64,000 nucleotides of DNA from Cyanoderma ruficeps (lineage: Eukaryota > Chordata > Aves > Passeriformes > Timaliidae), in assembly GCA_008694505.1 (NCBI GenBank), contig VZDJ01000090.1, positions 11,357,646 to 11,421,645 on the forward strand, read 5' to 3'. Below, piece by piece: positions 35,424 to 47,320 of this stretch. How positions within the stretch are numbered: the first letter of the stretch is position 1; every line of letters starts with the position of its first letter. The translations under genes were made by a program, and so were the position numbers. The notes under the pieces were generated by a model. The model ran no database searches. It saw only the letters and a list, made by a program, of their open reading frames with translations, and was not told where the DNA came from.

Positions 35424-35640
35424 CATTCCAAAAGGGGAAATAAATAGAAAGAGAAAATTCAGGAGCCAAAAGTAAAAGAGTTTATTCACAGGCTTAGAGT
35501 CGCAAGAACACAAATCTAGCAAGTCACAGTTGTTAAGACACGTGGATGTCAAGACTCAGGAGGAGTGACTACCCAGACCATTAATAACAGAACTAAATTG
35601 CACCCAGATATGAAACTGCAAATACAGTCAGCGTTTATCC
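35424..35640 (-). mobile_element. possible LTR remnant, minus strand
   Basis: On the minus strand the order is an E-box (CACGTG at 35539-35544), CpG-containing 'cttgcgactc', then AATAAA at 35486-35481 and a pyrimidine-rich U5-like tail running to about 35424. The arrangement 'cctgtgaataaactctttt' is common at the R/U5 junction of vertebrate retroviral LTRs. I could not find TG...CA termini with a target-site duplication or a clear TATA box, so the call is weak; an unrelated polyadenylation site is an alternative. Confidence 0.28.
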
Positions 35641-36817
35641 CTTAAAAATGTTTTGCACATTATCACCATAACCTTGAAATTAATCTTTCTTCCTTTAGCA
35701 TTCTCTATTGCAAGTAAAGTTGCTATATTTGCTGAACCATCTTTCATACCAACGCTCTGTGGCAGCCATGCTGCAAAGATGCTGATGAAAGAAGAGAGTT
35801 CATTTTACGTGGAGCTGGTGTTCCACATGAGTCCTGCTCTTATCATGTCCAAAGTCTTGGTTTTATGGAAGCTACCAAAAGACCTGGTTGAAAAAACACA
35901 GTGGTCTGAAAGATAGCCCCATCTTTCTCATGGTCTGCCTAATTAAAAAGCTAATTAAATATCAGCTCAGTATGACCTTTCTCCCTGCAGACATGATCTT
36001 TGCTCAGACATCAAGCGATGCTTTTGAAGCACCAGTATATGTAGGCAGTGGTCAGGGACCAAGTCTGAGAACACACAGCACCCATCTGAAGCCTCAGCAG
36101 GACGCATTTGAGAATCAAAGCCTGGACTGATTTGGTCTTTATGTTTCCGAAAGGCAGCTTGGAAACACAGAGAAGTTTATGGCTTTTCCATCACTAAGAC
36201 AGATCTGAAAGCCATTGACATGGAAATGAAATTTCAGGTTACAATAATGAGAAATATATCATGACATGATAAGTACCCAGTAAAATGCATGAGCTTTTTA
36301 TGGGCCTCTGTAGAAAAGAAGCTGTCTTAGGCAAGCCATTGTGTCCTTAAGGCTCTGTACCAGTGAAGGTTCAAGCAGCAGCCAGAGAAAGATAAGTGAG
36401 GTCAGATGGTAGAGCCGACATTTTTATGATAAAAGAGGGCCAGAAGACTACCCATAACAGAAGCACAGTGTTGCTGTTGTTGCACAAATTTTCAAATTAA
36501 TAACTGTGGTAAAAATCACCCAAAGCTCTGTCAGACCACTTTCTGAAAGTCTCCCCAGGTCAGCAGTCTGAAGTTTGCAGTATTTCCTGTGAGCAATGTA
36601 CCTTTTCAGTCTGAGCTGCACCTACATGCAAAGTCTGTTTCAGAGCCAGATAAGGGGTTGGGCCAAGGCTGGGGTTGACCAAAACATCCTGTCTCTGTTA
36701 AAAGCTGTTGTCTATGCAGTGAGACTATGTCTTTTTTCTCCCAGCACACAGCAATGCTGCAACACCTCCCTCACTTTTGTTCAGGATTTGAGCCCTCCGT
36801 GACAGACCCCACTTGAG
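35641..36817. other. gene-free unique sequence
   Basis: A pyrimidine tract ending in 'ctccctgcag' at 35990 followed by an open frame to a TGA at 36128-36130 looks like a terminal exon at first sight, but the roughly 46-residue product is unrecognised and there is no polyadenylation signal in suitable range that I can support. No repeat recognised. Confidence 0.45.
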
Positions 36818-36880
36818 GCAGGAGGCTGGACTGGGAACACCTGGGTTCCCTTCCAGCCTGAATTATCCTGTGGCTCTCTG
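36818..36880 (+). mobile_element. CR1 LINE, 3'-terminal fragment
   Basis: The sequence 'ggaggctggactggga', a short diverged gap, 'cccttccagcctgaatt-atcctgtgg' follows the CR1 3' tail pattern (a ggttggactggatgatc-like block, then cccttccaacctaaa-like, then octamers). The middle 'acacctgggtt' is diverged from the usual 'tctccagaggt'. Only the last 60 or so bases are recognisable. Confidence 0.55.
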
Positions 36881-39800
36881 TCAGACCCCACAGGAGAAAT
36901 GCTGGCTTGAAGCCAGGCTGGCTTTGAAATCGGCACTTTTACTTGGTGTAGCTCAAACATGAAGTTTGTGTGGGATATCAATAGCTAGAATAATCGGTTC
37001 TGTCAAGCTTGATGGGTAAGATGAAGGGATCCTGTCCTAAAGGAAAACAGAGGGGAAATAGGAACTCATATTTCTGTGTGGAAAGCTGAAGGATGCTGAG
37101 GTGAAGCTGGTTCACCAGGCTTACCAAGCCTGCAGGAGCTGAGAGCAGAGTTGGGGTATTTGGAGTCTGAAGAGTATCTCTGTGTTTCTTCTTATATACA
37201 CAGAAAACCAGATTTCTTTCAGGAATACAAGCTCCCTGGCTTGCTTGTTTCAGGACAAACTGTTTTCTGAAGCATGGAAGATTCAACAATGATTTGCAGC
37301 TGAACTTGTTAAAGGCTGAGCTTGTTATTTGTTAGTTACCTTATTTAACATATTTTAGAAGTACTGTCGTAATGTCTATGGAAGGACAGATTCATAACAG
37401 TCACTCTGATTTATGCAAATTAGAAGTGGGGAAATGGACTTAGGTAATGGGGATGTCATAAATATCTCTGAGTTATGAAGTGGTGTATTATCAGAAAGGT
37501 CAGGAGCAGGACACTGTGATTGCTCACGACCTCATATTCATCATAAGTCCCTTCAATACTACCTTTGCACTGTTCTTTTTGTACCTTTGAAAAATACACT
37601 GATAAGCACTTAGCAGGAGATGGTGCCTAGAGAGGATCACACAAGTTAAATTAACTCTACCAGCGGTGGATAACTCCAGTGGTAGTTCTTCCCTGTGTGT
37701 TGGTGTTGTGGAGTCAGATACAGTGTACATTCAAATGCACTTCTCCAAGGAGAAATGAGGCCAATGAGAAATCGCTGTATCATATAATCAGATAAATATT
37801 TTTCAGCAAGCTGCAGGTTGGTTTCCAGGGGGCACTGGTACAGAGAAAGCAGCAGTGTGTGCATGAGAACCACCACAGCTGACCTGAGATCTTACCCCAG
37901 GGTGGGGTATAAGGGGGCTCTGTGAGCAGCCCTAGCAATAACCTAGCATTGTAGCTTGCTTTAATGGATTTTTGGGCTAGTCTTCCTGAGATGCTGGTCT
38001 GAGATCATGCTCTGCCTCTGTCAGGAAAGCCTGTGGTGATAGTTGTGCTCCCTTTACTGCGATCGGGTTAAGGTGATGGCTGTAAGGAACCAGTTATTAA
38101 AGGAGTGACTCTCACTTAAGGTGTCCCTGCGGAGAAGGAAAAGGGCAGGGATTCTGGCTGCATTTCACAAAAGGGAAGCTGGGTCAGCAGAGCCCATCAG
38201 GATGTGTGCTTACACTCATTCCTGTCTTGAGAATGCATCTGGGATGTAAGTGCAATAGATTTGGATGCTCATAATGCCTATCACAGGTATCCAGTGATAT
38301 CTGGCAAGTGTCTTGGGGTGAGTATGCATTTCTAATGTTTATGGCACAGACTGCAGAACTGAGGGGGAAAATAAAATTATTACACACATTTAGAAATAGA
38401 AATGGCATATGATGTTTAATTGCCAATTGCGTTGTCAGTTTTTGCTGCAATGTGTTAATTAGTAGAATCTTTAATTGGAAATCCTTATATGCAACAATAT
38501 CTGTTCATTTCTTCTGAATTTTCCTTCATTGGCTTTTCCCAATTACTTTACAGCAGAAAGTACTCAGAGAGCATCAAGTAAATAAAAAAAAAATAAAACA
38601 GTGTGTGGATGGGCACAAACAGTTCTGTATTTGAGAATGCATTTTACAGACAAAATTTTTACATACAAAATTTTTGAACTATTTAACCATAATTTCTCAA
38701 TAACTTTGTTGTATTTGTGTTTTAGAGTTTATTTTGCTCAGTTAAAATTTATCATAATTGAGAGTTGTGTCTCGTGTCTCACTGAGGGGCATTAACTTTG
38801 TCTCAGTGACAACTAAATCACTTCAAGAACCTCAAAGTTTATTTTAGTGTTAAGAAAGGTGACAGTGTTTGGCTCTACAAGGACCATTTTGTTCCATGTC
38901 AGTTATTAAACAATTAGGAAAGTGTGGATTGTCTTTGAAAGATTCTCTGGGCTTCTACTCAAGAAGCTGATCATGAAGATCTGGTATCTGATGTTTAGCA
39001 GCTGATTCAATGTCAAGAGTGACCAATTTTAGGCTATGGAGATTATTTTTAAGTTTAAATTAATCGGAAAGATTGACTTCCCAGGAAAGTTTCTGTCTGT
39101 GATTTTTGTCATTGCCTTGTTGGCCGTAGCTTGCTCTGGAGTATGATTTATGATGTGTGGATGTTGATGACACAGAGATTGTGAAATAAAGGAGCCCGCT
39201 GGGATGTCCTGGTTCAACAAACCTGCTGCTCCACATTTCTCAGTTTTGTTTTCTAAAAAAGCTGTGGTTTTCACAATCTGTTGGACTCGTCTGACTAATA
39301 GAAAACTCTGCTTAACGTAAGACTTGTAGCATATGCACAGACTTTCTGATCCAGTGGAGGAATCACCCAGAGGAGAGCAGGATGTTCAGTCCTGTTGCAC
39401 TCAGGTGATGCAGACCTGGACAGAGTGCTTAAAAACCAGATCAAAACAAAACCTATTTTGAAAACTTAGTGCGTTGATAGGTGAGAGCATCCTTTGAGTA
39501 AAGGTAATGACTGTGGGGGACTCAAATCTCTTGAACAGGATGGTTGGTTGTAGTCTGGATGGCAACAGGACTCTCCATTGGAGGGGCTTTGTGGCAACAT
39601 TTTATCCATAACTATTGAGTATCTAAACTTTACTCAGAGTACTGAACAGTTCAAGTGATGGTGAACATTTCTACACCAGCAGAAAACATTTTTACTATTT
39701 CCAAGTCTCACCTATGAAGCAACTGTTCAATCATGCAGCAGGAGCTGCCTGGAGAGTCCCTGGGACAGCCAGACCCCACCTTGGGTGCTCATCAGCACAC

Positions 39801-41510
39801 CAAAGCACAGACATTGCTCTACCCATAGCAGGGATCTACCTGGGGGAATATAACATTTTCCAAAATTCCTTCCTGAATAGCTCCTGAGACAGTTGTGTTG
39901 CTGTGATACAGACTAGGAGTTGGGTCAACACCATCAGATCCATTTTTCTCTTACCTGTCCACTGATTTTTCTGTGCAGAAACAAACCTGTTCTGTTAACT
40001 TGAATCTGTTAAAGTCCAAGGAATTAAGGACATAAAGACACTGGATGTACAAGCAGGCACAGATTTGCTTACACCACAATTATAATTATAGAACAAACTT
40101 GAGTTTCTTTGTCATCACTCACAAATAAATTAAATGAAATTGGCTCTTGCCACACAATACACATAACAGTAGTTCTAAGGTGTATTTCCACACTTGCTGG
40201 TGCCCCAGGAAGTGGTAGATGCTTGCCTCCAAGCTCACACATCAGGAACTCCCTCATTTCTATCATCACTAGGTAAAAAAAGCCATTTGCACCACCAAAC
40301 TGAAGCCAAGTATATCTGCATGCAAAATATTCTTGCACAAAGCACTGTTCTCATACCCTTTGTAAATTGAAAAGACAGCTCCTTCTTAAGCTGTGGGTAG
40401 AATTTCAAGATGAATTAAGTAATAGCAGCAACATATTCCAGTTATAAGCTTATAAATTTAATAGTAGCTGCTTCACCTTTCTTGTCTTGTTACTTGTGAC
40501 ACTGGAACTTTTGTAACATTAGTAGCTGTTTATAATAGTTAGGTTGGTGAATAAAAATAAAGTAAATAGGGCTTTTTCTGATAAGAAAACATCAGAAGAA
40601 ATTATTAGAAATGTCTCGAAAATTAAAGCATCTAATTTAAGATGCTTTGTAAAATGTTAGTAATCATTCAGTCGTTTTGATCTGCACCTTCATGTGGCAA
40701 AGAAATAAAAAGCCAAGCTAATGTTAAGCAGCCTTTGGCAAACATAAATGAATGCATAGAAGCTACACAATTCAAATTGACATCTTCTACAAACAAAGGC
40801 AACTCTACACTGTTCAATAATTGAAAAATCCCTGTGGCATGAACATACATAATGATGGGCAGCAAAAACGCTTCGTCTTCTTTGCAGTGCTTGCTGTGGG
40901 TTTCATGGCTGGAGCTTGCTGAATTATTCATTGGAAACAGTTAATAGTTCTTGTGGATATGGCTTCTTTTAGCATTCAGAAGTCAGGGATGCTATGGTTC
41001 AGTTAGAAGAGGATGTGATATGATACTCGCTGGGTCATCTCCAGTGCTCAGATGCATAACGTTGGGATGAGAGAATCAAAATGTTCTTTTGTAGAATCAC
41101 AAGTGGAGCTTTTCAAAATTCTGTCTCCCTATTTGTATTTAGTCAGTAGTTTATCATACAATCAGGTGCCGTTCTTTTCATCCTATGTGCTGTACAGCTT
41201 CCTACATGGATTTATTGCTCCCCGGATGTGTGCTGTGTCTGTATATACATCCATGGATCTTCATGTTCACATTTACTGGTGTGAAAACACAAAAAGGACT
41301 GAACCCAAGGCGTGAAGCTTCATCATCATCGTGCTTTCCCAGATATGCTCCTGACCAATTCAAAGCTTTCTTTGATAACCTGAAAGACAGACAGTACTGC
41401 TTTCAAGTATACCTGAAACCTCATCTCACATAACCAGTCTTCCCATGCCTGTGCCAACTAGTCGTTGAGGAGTTTTGTGCTATCAGCTCACAGACAGTTT
41501 TGCTCAGCTT
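36881..41510. other. gene-free unique sequence
   Basis: No gene, retroelement or RNA recognised over 4.6 kb. Minor features are a short direct repeat of 'acaaaatttttaca' near 38651-38675 and scattered A-rich runs (38585-38595). Open frames stay below 90 codons. Confidence 0.5.
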
Positions 41511-42205
41511 TAGAACCACAGCATCACTAAGGATGGGAAAAGCCTCTACATTCCTCCAGTCCAACCAGTAACCCGGTGCTATACTGTTCACTACTAAAGC
41601 ACATCCCTGTGTGCCACATCCAGACATTTTTCTGAATGCCTGCAGGGATGGAGATTCCACCATATCCATGGACAGCCTATTCCAATGTCTCACCATATTT
41701 TCAGTGAACAAATTTTTCATACGATCCAATCTAAACATCTCCGACCACAACTTGAGGCCTTTTTCTACTGTTCTGTCACTTCTTTTAGTAAAAGAGATGA
41801 ACACCCTCCTTCCAGATAGCTGTAGAGAGCAATAAAGTCACCCCTGAACCTCCTTTTCTCCAAGCTGAAAAACCCCAGTTCTCTCAGATGCTGCTTACAC
41901 AACCTGTGCTCTAGACCCTTCCCCAGCTTCACTGCCCTTCTCTGGATTCACTCCAGCACCTCAATGTCCTTCTTGTAGCGATGGACCCAGAACTGGACAC
42001 CGCACACAAGGTTGGGCCTCACCAGTGCCAAATGCAGGGAGACAATCACTGTCCTGGTCCTGCTGGCAACACTATTGCTGATACAGCCCAGGTCCCATTG
42101 GCCTTCTTGAAAACCTGGGCAGATGCAGACTCACATTCAGCTGGATGTAAACCAGCACTCCAAGTCTGTGCTTTAGAACACAAGTTCATTTTGCCAAGGG
42201 ACAAG
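41511..42205 (-). mobile_element. CR1 LINE, 0.7-kb fragment, minus strand
   Basis: This is the longest retroelement piece here. Read on the minus strand from about 42205 to 41511 it follows the CR1 consensus in order: the antisense of 'aaacctgggcagatgcagac...ttcagctgga', then 'tggacccagaactggacac', 'tctggattcactccagcacc', 'ctccttttctccaagctgaa', the end of ORF2, and a 3' tail ending in decayed octamers ('agaaccacagcatcac'). The copy lacks the 5' UTR, ORF1, endonuclease and most of the reverse transcriptase, as is normal for 5'-truncated CR1. Divergence is moderate. It lies in otherwise unique DNA. Confidence 0.93.
41625..41804 (-). pseudogene. CR1 ORF2 C-terminal remnant
   Basis: In this frame the minus strand encodes a stretch containing FRLDRMKNLFTENMVRHWNR followed by a VESPSLQAF-type motif. 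This matches the conserved tail of the CR1 ORF2 protein (endonuclease-reverse transcriptase), whose last residues typically include HWNRLP, a Val-Val/Glu-Ser-Pro-Ser-Leu motif and a Phe. No endonuclease or reverse-transcriptase catalytic domain is present in this fragment, so it is non-functional. The frame runs on past the real ORF2 end into the 3' UTR, showing that the original stop has been lost. Confidence 0.8.
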
Positions 42206-44517
42206 TTGTAAAAACTCAGTTAAAAAGTATTGGCAGAGTTGTGCTGGTCATCAGGCAATCTATCCCTGTCAGCTGTCTCCAAAGCAATGAATCATCCAAA
42301 AACCTAGTTCCTTGTGGCAGTCATCATCTTCGATTGGTCTTTGATGATCTACTTTGGGACCATCTTATATCTGAACAGCACATTCAGTCAGCATTGTTAC
42401 AGGGAAATGGAGGAGGGTCCATATTTTTGGTTATGAGGCCAGGAAAGAGCTCAGATATGTCCATCTCTTCCATTTTAATTTGTAAATAAATGGCCTACAA
42501 GAGCCAGATTCTTGTTTGGAGTGGTCTTGTAAATCACGAGCAAACTTGAGAGAGACAAGCTTACCCACTGTGTTTTAATAATTCTTGTGTGTAACTACTT
42601 ATCTTTTCCTAGAGAAACATTTCTTAAAAGGCCATAAAATCTTCTATCATTAAACTTCACTGATCTCTCTCTGGAACACGTCTTTTTAAATTGAAAATGA
42701 TTTTTTATTTTGACACATTATTGAAAGCAGGATTTTTCTGGGTTTTTTTAGTACATGCTAGAGTGTCTTGAGAACTGCATGCTAAACTACAGCAGTCTGC
42801 AAAGCACCTGAATTTTCAGAAGGGCTTTTGTGTTATTCTCACACAGTGTCAATGATTGTTTTCAATTTTTTGGGATGTGGGGAGGGAGAACTCTCCGTTT
42901 CTCCCAATTCTTTTTTTACAGTTTGCTATGCCTTTTGAGGCTTCTGTATTGCAAGCAACAACGTTTGATAGTTAAGGAGGGAAAGGAAGGTCAACACTAA
43001 GAAATCTACATGCTGTAATTTTGAATGACAACTGTAAAAAATTATTTATATTCTCTAGGAGGGAAGGAGACCACATCCTAGAAGAAGAACTCCCAGTCCA
43101 AGATATCTCTTTTTAAGCCCCAGACATTCAAATATGTTCTTCACTGGTTGTCCTAAAATTTTCTGTGCTCAGTTTCTCAGTGTCCTATGTTGTGTGCTGT
43201 TATTTTCCTTGTGCCAAAAATCACAGATAGCTGCTCATGTGTGGATTTTTCAGTGAAGCTGGCAGGTACAAGACATAAGGATTCAAATGAGAACATCAAA
43301 TAAAGCATAGGAAAGGGAAGGAGATTTACAGCACTTGGGACGTAAAAGAACTTTTTTTAAATGTCATTAAATGTTAGCAAAAGATGCTTGAGGAGTTTCA
43401 AATAAATGTTTGAATAGACCAAGTAATTCAAAGATGACCAAAGTAATTGAGAAATCCAGCTTGTAGTTCAATCTGAGGAAGGGAAATATTTGTATAACAG
43501 AATGTTACTTTTTAATATATGAAAAAGAAAATTACCATATACTAGTTCAAGCTCAAGCTTCTTTTTAATATTTAAAACCATCCTAAATATAGAGTTTTCT
43601 TTATATGAAGCAAAATTAGTTCCTTTTTTCCCCCCATTTGTGGGTGAGATGGATGAACAGGGGAACCATTATTTTCCAAACTTCACTAGCCAGCAAGAAA
43701 ATGGTCTGGCCCAGCCTCAGTTCTGAAACCTCATGGACCAAATCCAACAGAAGCATAACTCCAGTCATGGTGGAGCAAACCTACAGCTACTCATTGGTGT
43801 TAGTGTCATCTTGTGACTTTGAGAGGAACCACCAGGGCACAGCTCTGCCCCGAAAATTTGTTCTATAGCATATTTTTGATTTCTTCATCTTGCCATCCCT
43901 GCAAGTTCCCTCTGTCATGAACACCATGTCCAAGGACTGTGGGGTGCCTCTTTGCAAGGGATGCTTTTAAGACCAGCTCACCCTTGATGCTCTCTTGTAT
44001 CTGGAATTTTTGTTTTTGCATCCAGCTCTCAAATGTCTGGGAACTTTCCCTGTCCTCAGAGCACCACTGCTGGCATGGAGGGAGGCCCTGAGACCAGCTT
44101 TCTGAAGTCAAACATCACCAAAAACCCAACAAGAAACCCCATGAGAGAGACCTGGTATCCAAAAACAGTGGTGTGGTACTCTGCTGTATCAATCAGACCC
44201 CCATGTACCTCCTAAATCTTTTGTTCAATGGCAAGAAATCAAAGATAAATAAGCAAATAGCACAGTCCATATACACTTGTGAGTGTAGCAGCTGAAATTG
44301 CCTCATAGGGTACCATAAATCCAACTGCCATCAACATTTAAAAGAGCAAAACTGGTGATGCCCATTTGAAATAGCACTGTGTGCCAATACCTGTGGCGCT
44401 ATGTATGTCAGGAATGGCATCGAACACCATAAATAACCCTCTAGATTGCAGGAAGGAGAGGAGGTTTGGTCAGAAGATGACAAGAAATACCAGGCCATGC
44501 CATGGTTTAGGTTTTGG
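42206..44517. other. gene-free unique sequence
   Basis: No gene or repeat recognised beyond short A- and T-rich runs. Open frames are below 90 codons and carry no domain signature. Confidence 0.5.
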
Positions 44518-44581
44518 GGTTGGTTGGTTGGTTGGTTGGTTGGGTNNNNNNNNNNNNGGTTGGGTTGGTTGGTTGGTTGGG
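44518..44581. repeat. (GGTT)n microsatellite with an assembly gap
   Basis: Tandem GGTT units run from 44518 to the gap and resume after it to 44581, with occasional GGGTT variants on both sides. The 12 N's inside show the true repeat length is unresolved. Open frames through it encode only Gly/Trp/Leu/Val repeats and are not genes. Confidence 0.97.
44546..44557. other. 12-base run of N (assembly gap)
   Basis: Twelve unknown bases lie within the GGTT repeat. The size may be nominal, since repeats of this kind collapse in assembly. Confidence 0.99.
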
Positions 44582-47278
44582 AGGGGATGCTTTAGTTTAT
44601 TTTGTCCCCAAGGAGCAGCGAAAGAGAGATGCTGCCTCTAGTGCTGCAGCCTGCTGTAAAGGCAAACATTGGTGTACAGTGCTTCAGAGGACGCTTTTGA
44701 ACAGTAAATTTATTTGCTATGGAAAGGGGAGCCTTCTCTCCCTTCACCACCATGTCCTTTTCCCCCAGGCAATGTGGATATGCAGTAATCAACAAGACCT
44801 TGTTTGCCCTGCCCTTGCAGCACATTTCAGCACTGGCTTTAGGCACCAAAGGCATCAGTTCCCATTACTGTCATTTCTCAAGAAGCAGAATACTTCCAAA
44901 GGTGTGGATGCAGATTCCAATGTTAGGACACAGTGCAGGAGATTGCCAAGCCTAAATGCTGGCCTGAGACATCTCCAAAAGAGTTCCAGTTGAAGCCATG
45001 TAGTAAAATGCAATAAACTGTCTTTTCTACCACAGAGTAAAACATACCAAAGTCTTCATGTGGTAAATCGAAGATCTGGTGCAGTAAATTGCCACATTTT
45101 TAAAAACAGGACTTCAAAAGTACCCAGTACAATCCAGCCCTAAATTAAAGTGATGACCTTTCAGTGACTTAGATTTGGCTGTTATGAAATAAGTTTTTTT
45201 GGAGACGGGCGCATCCCTTAGAGAAAGGGGCATGTTATTGAATTCTCGTTGTACAGGAGATTCTATTGATCCTTTCAAGCACTCCCAGAGAGGTGTCATG
45301 AACTGGAGCAGGCCCTGGAGACTGTGTGTGCTCTGAACAGTCTTCAGAAGCAGTTCCTTCAGGGTTAGGATAAAGGCACGTTACTGCTTTTCTCCTGGTT
45401 TCTTGTAGGATAAATGAATGTTTCTTCACTTCAAAGCTGTCAGTCTAATGACCCCCGCCACAATTAATACATCTTTTATGGAAAATATGGTTTTGTTTAA
45501 TTGCACCATGAGGCAAATGAGACAATAGAGGAAAGCAGAGTGGTAAAATGATGCATTCAGAGATATAAATATAGCACATAGCATTTCTAAAAAAAGAGAG
45601 AGTGGGGGAAGCACATGAAATTTTTCCTGACAGTAGAATTAAAACACCTGATTACATTTGTGCAAGAGCCTTCAAATTTTTATTTAACCAAATGTTATTT
45701 TTTAAAAAAATCTTACAGGAAATGTCTCAGAAAAATTGTATTTCAATGTTTTTTCCCTGACTGGGGGAAAATTTAACTTCAGGAAGATGGTTGGAGCTGT
45801 CTGAGAGCAGGCTGTCTGAAACATGTTCAGGTCAGCTGTTGAATTTACTTACTACTCAGATTTTTCTCTTATAGATGGGTATTAATTCAAGTCTTAAAAT
45901 CCTGACTTTTTGCCACAGCCTTTTTTTTTTTAGATTAAAGGTGCTTTATAAGGACCTTTTGAGCTTTAAAGCAGAAGGTGGTGGGAATAAACAGGTTTTA
46001 TACAGATCTACAAATTTCACACATGTAAAGCATACATGGAACAAGAAAATGAAGGACGTTTCTTTTCCCCAACACTACAGCAAATAAAATGACTGTTTGT
46101 CAATAAATACACAAAGCACTTTATGACTGTGTTATAAACAGTGGGAGATGAATGAATTTCAATTACTCAGACCAACGATATTGTGCCATTCATTATATAA
46201 ATCAAACCTAGGCAGGAGCCTATAAGCTTTTGCTGCTTCACTGATTTTTATTGCCATACAAAATGATAACTGGAAACCATATAGAACAAGGCAAATTAAG
46301 AATCTATTGGGGGGAAAAGGCAATTGGAAATGAACGTCTTCCTGGAAGCTACATTCATGAGTCAAATGCCTCGTGAGATTTTATCTTCCATGCAAATTGT
46401 GATGATATTCCTGGGCATATATGGTTAAATTAATTTTCCATTATCAGCATAAAAATGTAGCTGGCCAAAATAGATTAGAACTGCATAATATGTTGGATCA
46501 CATTTTATTTAGGTGGAGAAGAGGAAAATATTTAATTTCAGCCCTGGATGATGTTGAGCAGAATAAATGATTGAGTTCAAACAAAGAGATCAAACTTCCT
46601 GGATGTTTTTCTTTTGTTGCATGAATGAAATGATCTGTAAATTCATGACAAGATGATGATTTTCTCAGCTGCAGAACACTGAAAAGAAAATAAAATTATT
46701 TCTCTGTGGTCAAACAGAAACTTCTGAATGTGCAGCACTCCAGTCTCACCCTTTGAATTCAGTTCAGGAATTATTATTTGGGAATTCAGGGTTTCAGCCA
46801 CACAACCTGCAAATTTTTAAGCTAAGGTGGGATGAGGTGACCTGTGTCCTGCAGGATTTTTCTGTAAATGAGCTCATCTTCTAAAGAGGTCACCTGGAAC
46901 CAGTCTGAGCAAGTGGCATCAGGGCCATTGGCCCAGGAGTGCCAGATTTGTCCCTGCTAAACATATCCAGCAACCCCTGGGTACCCGCGGCTGCCCTTGC
47001 ACACAACCCCACATAATCCTGACATGGAAAACCATGTTGTTGCAAGTTAGAAAAAAGAGTAGGAGGACGGCGGTATTTTGGGGGAGTTGTGGGATTGGTT
47101 TTTTTCTTTTTTTTTACTTTTTCTACTGTTTTACTTCTCCTTGCAATCTAAGTGTTTCTTGAGGTTGGTCAGGGAGTTTTTTTGGTGGTTTTTTTTCCCA
47201 GACACAATGCTGTGGAGAATTATTCAGCCTTCAGCTATTTTTTTTTATAAACTTTTGAAGAAGATATCTAGCACATGA

Positions 47279-47320
47279 CTTAGATTCACGTTTCAATGTC
47301 TTAGATTCATGTTTCAATGA
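47279..47320 (+). repeat. 21-bp tandem duplication
   Basis: Two adjacent copies of a 21-mer beginning cttagattca (47279-47299 and 47300-47320) differ at two positions. It is a simple local duplication. Confidence 0.9.

Noticed and set aside
35991..36130. Possible terminal coding exon after a good acceptor at 35990
   Set aside because: The short product is unrecognised, composition is not clearly coding, and no upstream exon or polyadenylation signal supports it.
44381..44993. Gly/Trp/Val/Leu-repeat open frames
   Set aside because: They translate the GGTT microsatellite and run through the N gap.
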